Shown here one piece after another: positions 5,140 to 8,491 of a stretch of DNA of 8,491 bases. The notes below the pieces were generated by a model. The model was not told the origin of the DNA and made no database searches. It was given only the letters and a program-made list of their open reading frames with translations. Where the stretch lies: NCBI GenBank assembly GCA_900557355.1, contig USSR01000277.1:1-8491 (forward strand). Reading direction: 5' to 3'. The position numbers and the translations under genes were made by a program. Every line of letters starts with the position of its first letter. Position 1 is the first letter of the stretch. The stretch comes from an uncultured Bacteroides sp. Lineage in GTDB: Bacteria; Bacteroidota; Bacteroidia; Bacteroidales; Bacteroidaceae.

Positions 5140-6864
5140 ATGAAGAAAATACTATTAGTTTGGATTTGCTTTATCTATGGTTTGTTTTTTTCTTGTACTC
5201 AAGAAATTGCATCTGATATTTTTGATAGAGTGGAGCGATATATGGAAATATATCCTGATAGTGCATTATTGTTGTTAAATCGGATACAGCACCCTGAGAA
5301 ACTTAGTGGAAAGCAACGGGCGGATTATGCATTATTGTTAACGCAGGCACGTGATAAGAATTATTTGGATAGTTTACAGTCTGATTCTTTAATAAAACTG
5401 GCGGTAGATTATTATCGGGATGGAGATGATAATGTGAAGGCAGGGAAAGCGTTGTTTTACTATGGTAAGGTGGCGGCTTTGCAAGATAAGGATACAATTG
5501 CCATACAGGCCTATTTGGCTGCACAAACTAAATTGGAGAAAACAAGGGAGTATAAGTTACAGGCTTTTGTGCATGAATATCTTGGTCGTTTGAACAATGA
5601 CCGAGGAATATATGATACTGCTCTTGATAATTTCCGGAAGTCTGTTTGCTATTATCAAGAAGCAGGAGATACATTGGGAGTCGTATATAACTATAGAAAT
5701 ATGGCCCGTATCTACGATATAAAACAAAATAGAGATAGCTCTTTCTGGTATCTTAATTCCGGAATAGTTCTTTTAGAGGGTGACAGCACAGCACCGGTTT
5801 TACCTTCACTGCTGCAGATGTTAGGGATTGCAGAAAGGAAAAGAGGTAATTATTCTATTGCTGCCAACCACCTTTTAACAGCAATCAGGTATGAAAGGAA
5901 TCCTAATTCAATTAAACACTATTATTTTTCCTTAGGAGATGTCTATTTGCGTATGGAAGAATTGGATAAGGCAAGAAAGTGCTTTAAAAAAGGATTGGAC
6001 TCTAAAAATGCTTTTACTCAATCTGGTGCTTGCAACTACCTTTATTTATTAGAGAAAAAAAAGGAAAAATATGCTAAAGCTCTTTATTATAAAGAACAGT
6101 CGGATTCATTATTGAGGATAGACCAGAACGAAAGATTGAGAAATGCAATCTCTACTATTCAACGTCGATATGAGGCTGGTAAGTTGAGAATGGAGAATAA
6201 AATGCTTGAACAAGAAAAACAGAAGCAACTCTATTTTTGGATATCTATATCTTCCTTACTCGTTATTTCTTGTGTGTTTCTTTATTTCTGGATTAAGAAA
6301 CAGTATAGACGAATTTATAGGGAACGTCTTAAAAAGCATGTAGAAAAAGCGAGTAGAGTGATTAAGGGTAATGATCAACTCATAGGGCAGTGCTTTTGCC
6401 GGATTGAAGAACTGCAACAAGAAAAGATACTTACCAAAGAAATGGCAGAAGAGCAAATAGCTGAATTGAGGAAAAGAATTCAAGTATTAGTTATTGAAAA
6501 TAAAACGATTCGTGAAGAGTCATGTGCCATTGGTGTCTATGTTTTGGAGCAGTTAAGGAAAAAATTGCTGGTTATAGAGAATATGACTTCAAAGGAAAAG
6601 TCTCAGGTTTTCGAATATATGGATCTTTTATTTAATAAATTTGCGAGTCGGCTGAAAATGGATTATAATTTGAATGAGAATAACTTGCTGTTAGCTGTAC
6701 TTGTTAAGCTTGGATTCTCTTCTACTGAACTGATGTTTGCATTTCAAAGTGAGATGAATTCGATTTTAAAGAAAAAACAGAGGCTGAAAAGTAAGTTTTG
6801 TTTGGGAGCCGATGATAATTTAGAGGCTTACTTGAACTCATATTCTCTACATTTGTCCACCTAA
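5140..6864 (+). CDS. TPR-transmembrane-HTH one-component signalling protein
   Basis: This 574-residue protein combines three parts. The N-terminus is a signal with a possible lipobox (LFFSC, cysteine 19). Residues about 25-330 are TPR helices, for example KAGKALFYYGKVAALQDKDT, EYLGRLNNDRGIYDTALDNF and LGDVYLRMEELDKARKCFKK, which should sit in the periplasm. A transmembrane helix lies at about 364-385 (LYFWISISSLLVISCVFLYF), flanked by KKQYRR on the cytoplasmic side. Residues 390-460 are a charged coiled coil. Residues 511-553 (LLLAVLVKLGFSSTELMFAF, then KKKQRLKSKF) match in outline the LuxR-like helix-turn-helix that ends many Bacteroides TPR regulators, but the recognition helix is divergent. 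There is no kinase or receiver domain. The likely job is to sense a peptide or envelope signal and control nearby genes directly; the targets are not visible. Confidence 0.85.
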   Translation: MKKILLVWICFIYGLFFSCTQEIASDIFDRVERYMEIYPDSALLLLNRIQHPEKLSGKQRADYALLLTQARDKNYLDSLQSDSLIKLAVDYYRDGDDNVKAGKALFYYGKVAALQDKDTIAIQAYLAAQTKLEKTREYKLQAFVHEYLGRLNNDRGIYDTALDNFRKSVCYYQEAGDTLGVVYNYRNMARIYDIKQNRDSSFWYLNSGIVLLEGDSTAPVLPSLLQMLGIAERKRGNYSIAANHLLTAIRYERNPNSIKHYYFSLGDVYLRMEELDKARKCFKKGLDSKNAFTQSGACNYLYLLEKKKEKYAKALYYKEQSDSLLRIDQNERLRNAISTIQRRYEAGKLRMENKMLEQEKQKQLYFWISISSLLVISCVFLYFWIKKQYRRIYRERLKKHVEKASRVIKGNDQLIGQCFCRIEELQQEKILTKEMAEEQIAELRKRIQVLVIENKTIREESCAIGVYVLEQLRKKLLVIENMTSKEKSQVFEYMDLLFNKFASRLKMDYNLNENNLLLAVLVKLGFSSTELMFAFQSEMNSILKKKQRLKSKFCLGADDNLEAYLNSYSLHLST

Positions 6865-6958
6865 ATAGGTTTTGTTTAGTAATAACATCTTGTATTTCTG
6901 TGTGTTATCTGAAATAGGGATGTCCAGTGGTTTATACTTTAATTCATGTTTTATGTAT

Positions 6959-6966
6959 TATCTTTG
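6959..6966 (+). promoter_or_regulatory. Bacteroides-type -7 promoter element for the DUF3244 operon
   Basis: TATCTTTG is an exact match to TAnnTTTG. The -33 region is weak: TTTA at 6938-6941 is 17 bases upstream. Transcription would start near 6971, about 20 bases before the ATG at 6991. This rules against the upstream in-frame ATG at 6946 and makes a transcription unit separate from the TPR gene. Confidence 0.6.
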
Positions 6967-6990
6967 GAGCAAATAATTAAAGATAATACT

Positions 6991-7407
6991 ATGAAAACCA
7001 ACTTCTTTCTTTACTTACTGAGTTTCTGCAGTCTATTATTTATAGATACAGTAGAAGCTAATTCCAATGTGTTATTTAACGGGATGGAAATAACATTGTC
7101 TGGAAATGATGTGCCATTTGAATATCCCAAAGGTCCTGAACAAGAACACCGCTCTATTCCCTTTGGAATCCCAATTTCTGCATCCTTGAATGATAGCCAT
7201 TCTATAGACTTGGATTTTTATCAGGCTATAGGTGAAATAGAAATCGTAATTTCTCAACATGGAACTGTCATTCACTCTTCTTTTGAGAATATTGAATCTT
7301 CGATGATTAGAAGTATCCAGTTGTCGCAAGGCTTATCCGGCGATTTTTTACTTGAGATAAAAGGTCGAAATGGAGCTTATGCGTATGGTTGGTTTACCAT
7401 TAATTAA
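6991..7407 (+). CDS. Secreted DUF3244-like small protein
   Basis: This is a 138-residue exported protein. Residues 1-23 form a Sec signal (MKTNFFLYLLSFCSLLF, then a VEA cleavage site before Asn24). No lipobox cysteine is present, so it is probably soluble in the periplasm or secreted. The mature part is beta-rich: IEIVISQHGTVIHSS, RSIQLSQGLSGDFLLEIKG and YAYGWFTIN. The last two follow the order of strands seen in DUF3244 proteins, which have an Ig-like fold, and the C-terminal G-x-Y-x-Y-G-W-F-x-I element is the most recognisable part. The start at 6991 is supported by the promoter just upstream. The next gene begins 5 bases after the stop, so the two are cotranscribed and probably coupled. 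Function is unknown. I am moderately sure of the family and sure that it is a real exported protein. Confidence 0.78.
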   Translation: MKTNFFLYLLSFCSLLFIDTVEANSNVLFNGMEITLSGNDVPFEYPKGPEQEHRSIPFGIPISASLNDSHSIDLDFYQAIGEIEIVISQHGTVIHSSFENIESSMIRSIQLSQGLSGDFLLEIKGRNGAYAYGWFTIN

Positions 7408-7412
7408 GAAGC

Positions 7413-8491
7413 ATGCGAAAGGTGTATATTTACGATGACTACCAGCTTTCCTCAGGAAATGGTATAGGAACTTTCTTAAAAGAGTTTGCACGTTGTGTTG
7501 CTCAATGGGGAGACGATATACAGCTTTGTATGATTATGTTTCGCACCAATTCAGAGGAATTCCGTATCGGTATGCGAGGCGGAATGGAATATTTCTTCAT
7601 CCCAAGGGGATTGTGCAAAAATCCTTTTGAAGAATGTGAACCGGTGATTGCAATATTGAGAAAGCATATTATTGATACAAGGGATACTTTCTTTTTGATA
7701 AACTATACGCTTTGTGATAGGCTGATGTCTGCAACCCGCAAATACTTTCCTTTATCGAGGCAGGTATGTGTTATTCATGATTTTAGTTGGACAGCACCTT
7801 TATTAGGAGATGTCGAATTGTTCCGAGGGTTGGTTGCTAAAAAGGGGAGAGAAATTCCTTTTCAATATATAGAAATGTTGAAACTACATCGACGGGAAGC
7901 AGATCAATATCGCATAGCTGACAGTGTGGTTTGTCTCTCGGAAGATTCTCGTGATATATTGCAGGATTGTTATTTTGTGCCGAAAGAAAAGATAGCATTA
8001 ATTCCGCATGGTGCAGATACTATAAAAAAAACGTTATCTGTATCGGCGAAACAAAAGTGGAGAGCGAGCTATTATTTGAATAATAATGAGAAAGTTATTT
8101 TAATGGTAGGACGCGTCTGTAAAACTAAAGGAATGTTTGCTTACCTGAATGCTTTTAAAAAAGTGTTGAAGAAAGAACCTGATTGTCGATTGGTTATAGC
8201 GGGAGAACTATGTAATGCTCCTGATTTGTTGGCTGCTGCCGGTGAAGCCGTGATAAAGATTACGTTAACCGGACTATTAGACAAAGACAAATTGTCTTGT
8301 TGGTATAGGATGGCTGACATAGGGGTAATTCCTTCTTATTCAGAACAATATGGCTATGTTGGAGTAGAGATGATGGCTTATGGTCTTCCTATAGTTGCTT
8401 CAGATGGTTTTGGGGTTAGGTGTATGTTTCAGGATGGTATCAATGCTTTGGTGGCTCCAATTGGTAACCGAAGTAGTAATGAGTACGAATC
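7413..8491 (+). CDS. GT4-fold glycosyltransferase, TIGR04157-like, 3' end missing
   Basis: The frame opens at the ATG at 7413 and stays open to the window edge, giving 359 complete codons. The N-terminal Rossmann entry is KVYIYDDYQLSSGNGIGTF, with a glycine-rich loop at residues 14-19. The acceptor half continues with IHDFSWTAPLLGD and VVCLSEDSRDIL. The donor half carries the GT-B signatures IPHGAD, VGRVCKTKG (from residue 232) and GLLDKDKLSCWYRMADIGVI. The nucleotide-sugar motif is E311-x7-E319 in SEQYGYVGVEMMAYGLP, so the catalytic pair is intact. As I recall it, this pattern matches the TIGR04157 glycosyltransferases found with GG-Bacteroidales radical-SAM peptide systems. It lies 5 bases after the DUF3244 gene. 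The sugar and acceptor are unknown; only the last portion of the C-terminal domain is missing. Confidence 0.87.
   Translation, partial: MRKVYIYDDYQLSSGNGIGTFLKEFARCVAQWGDDIQLCMIMFRTNSEEFRIGMRGGMEYFFIPRGLCKNPFEECEPVIAILRKHIIDTRDTFFLINYTLCDRLMSATRKYFPLSRQVCVIHDFSWTAPLLGDVELFRGLVAKKGREIPFQYIEMLKLHRREADQYRIADSVVCLSEDSRDILQDCYFVPKEKIALIPHGADTIKKTLSVSAKQKWRASYYLNNNEKVILMVGRVCKTKGMFAYLNAFKKVLKKEPDCRLVIAGELCNAPDLLAAAGEAVIKITLTGLLDKDKLSCWYRMADIGVIPSYSEQYGYVGVEMMAYGLPIVASDGFGVRCMFQDGINALVAPIGNRSSNEYE

Noticed and set aside
6859..6870. ACCTAAATAGGT palindrome at the end of the TPR gene as a terminator.
   Set aside because: The stem is only four pairs and AT-rich; too weak to call despite the following TTTGTTT.

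Overview
The window looks like chromosomal DNA of a Bacteroides-type member of the Bacteroidales. The support is a Bacteroidetes ECF sigma/anti-sigma-like pair, a DUF2807 lipoprotein with GSGD repeats, a six-bladed beta-propeller lipoprotein, a TPR-transmembrane-HTH regulator, a DUF3244 secreted protein, and two sites matching the Bacteroides promoter form (TTTG about 20 bases before TAnnTTTG). These family names are recalled from sequence pattern, not from a search.

Left part (1-1150, + strand): the 3' end of an ECF sigma factor overlaps a small membrane protein that is probably its regulator. The transcript ends in a GC-rich hairpin at 1011-1041. A second hairpin at 1061-1098 faces the other way and serves the convergent gene.

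Middle (1152-3540): a minus-strand DUF2807 head-GIN lipoprotein; a divergent YgjP-like zinc metallopeptidase (HExxH, WGSC) that has no usable ATG start; an unusual 11-bp tandem repeat whose RNA folds back on a purine-rich partner behind the peptidase; and a minus-strand single-pass membrane protein of unknown family with a good promoter.

Right part (3797-8491, + strand): two transcription units in the same direction. The first carries a beta-propeller lipoprotein followed 20 bases later by a TPR protein with one transmembrane helix, a cytoplasmic coiled coil and a LuxR-like C-terminal helix-turn-helix, which looks like a one-piece periplasm-to-DNA signalling protein. The second starts from its own promoter and carries a secreted DUF3244 protein and, 5 bases later, a GT4-fold glycosyltransferase that runs off the end of the window. 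The glycosyltransferase resembles the TIGR04157 family, which is associated with GG-Bacteroidales radical-SAM peptide (RiPP) loci. The window may therefore hold the upstream flank of such a peptide natural-product locus, with precursor, maturase and exporter expected beyond base 8491. No precursor, radical SAM enzyme, tRNA, rRNA, CRISPR array or insertion sequence was seen inside the window.
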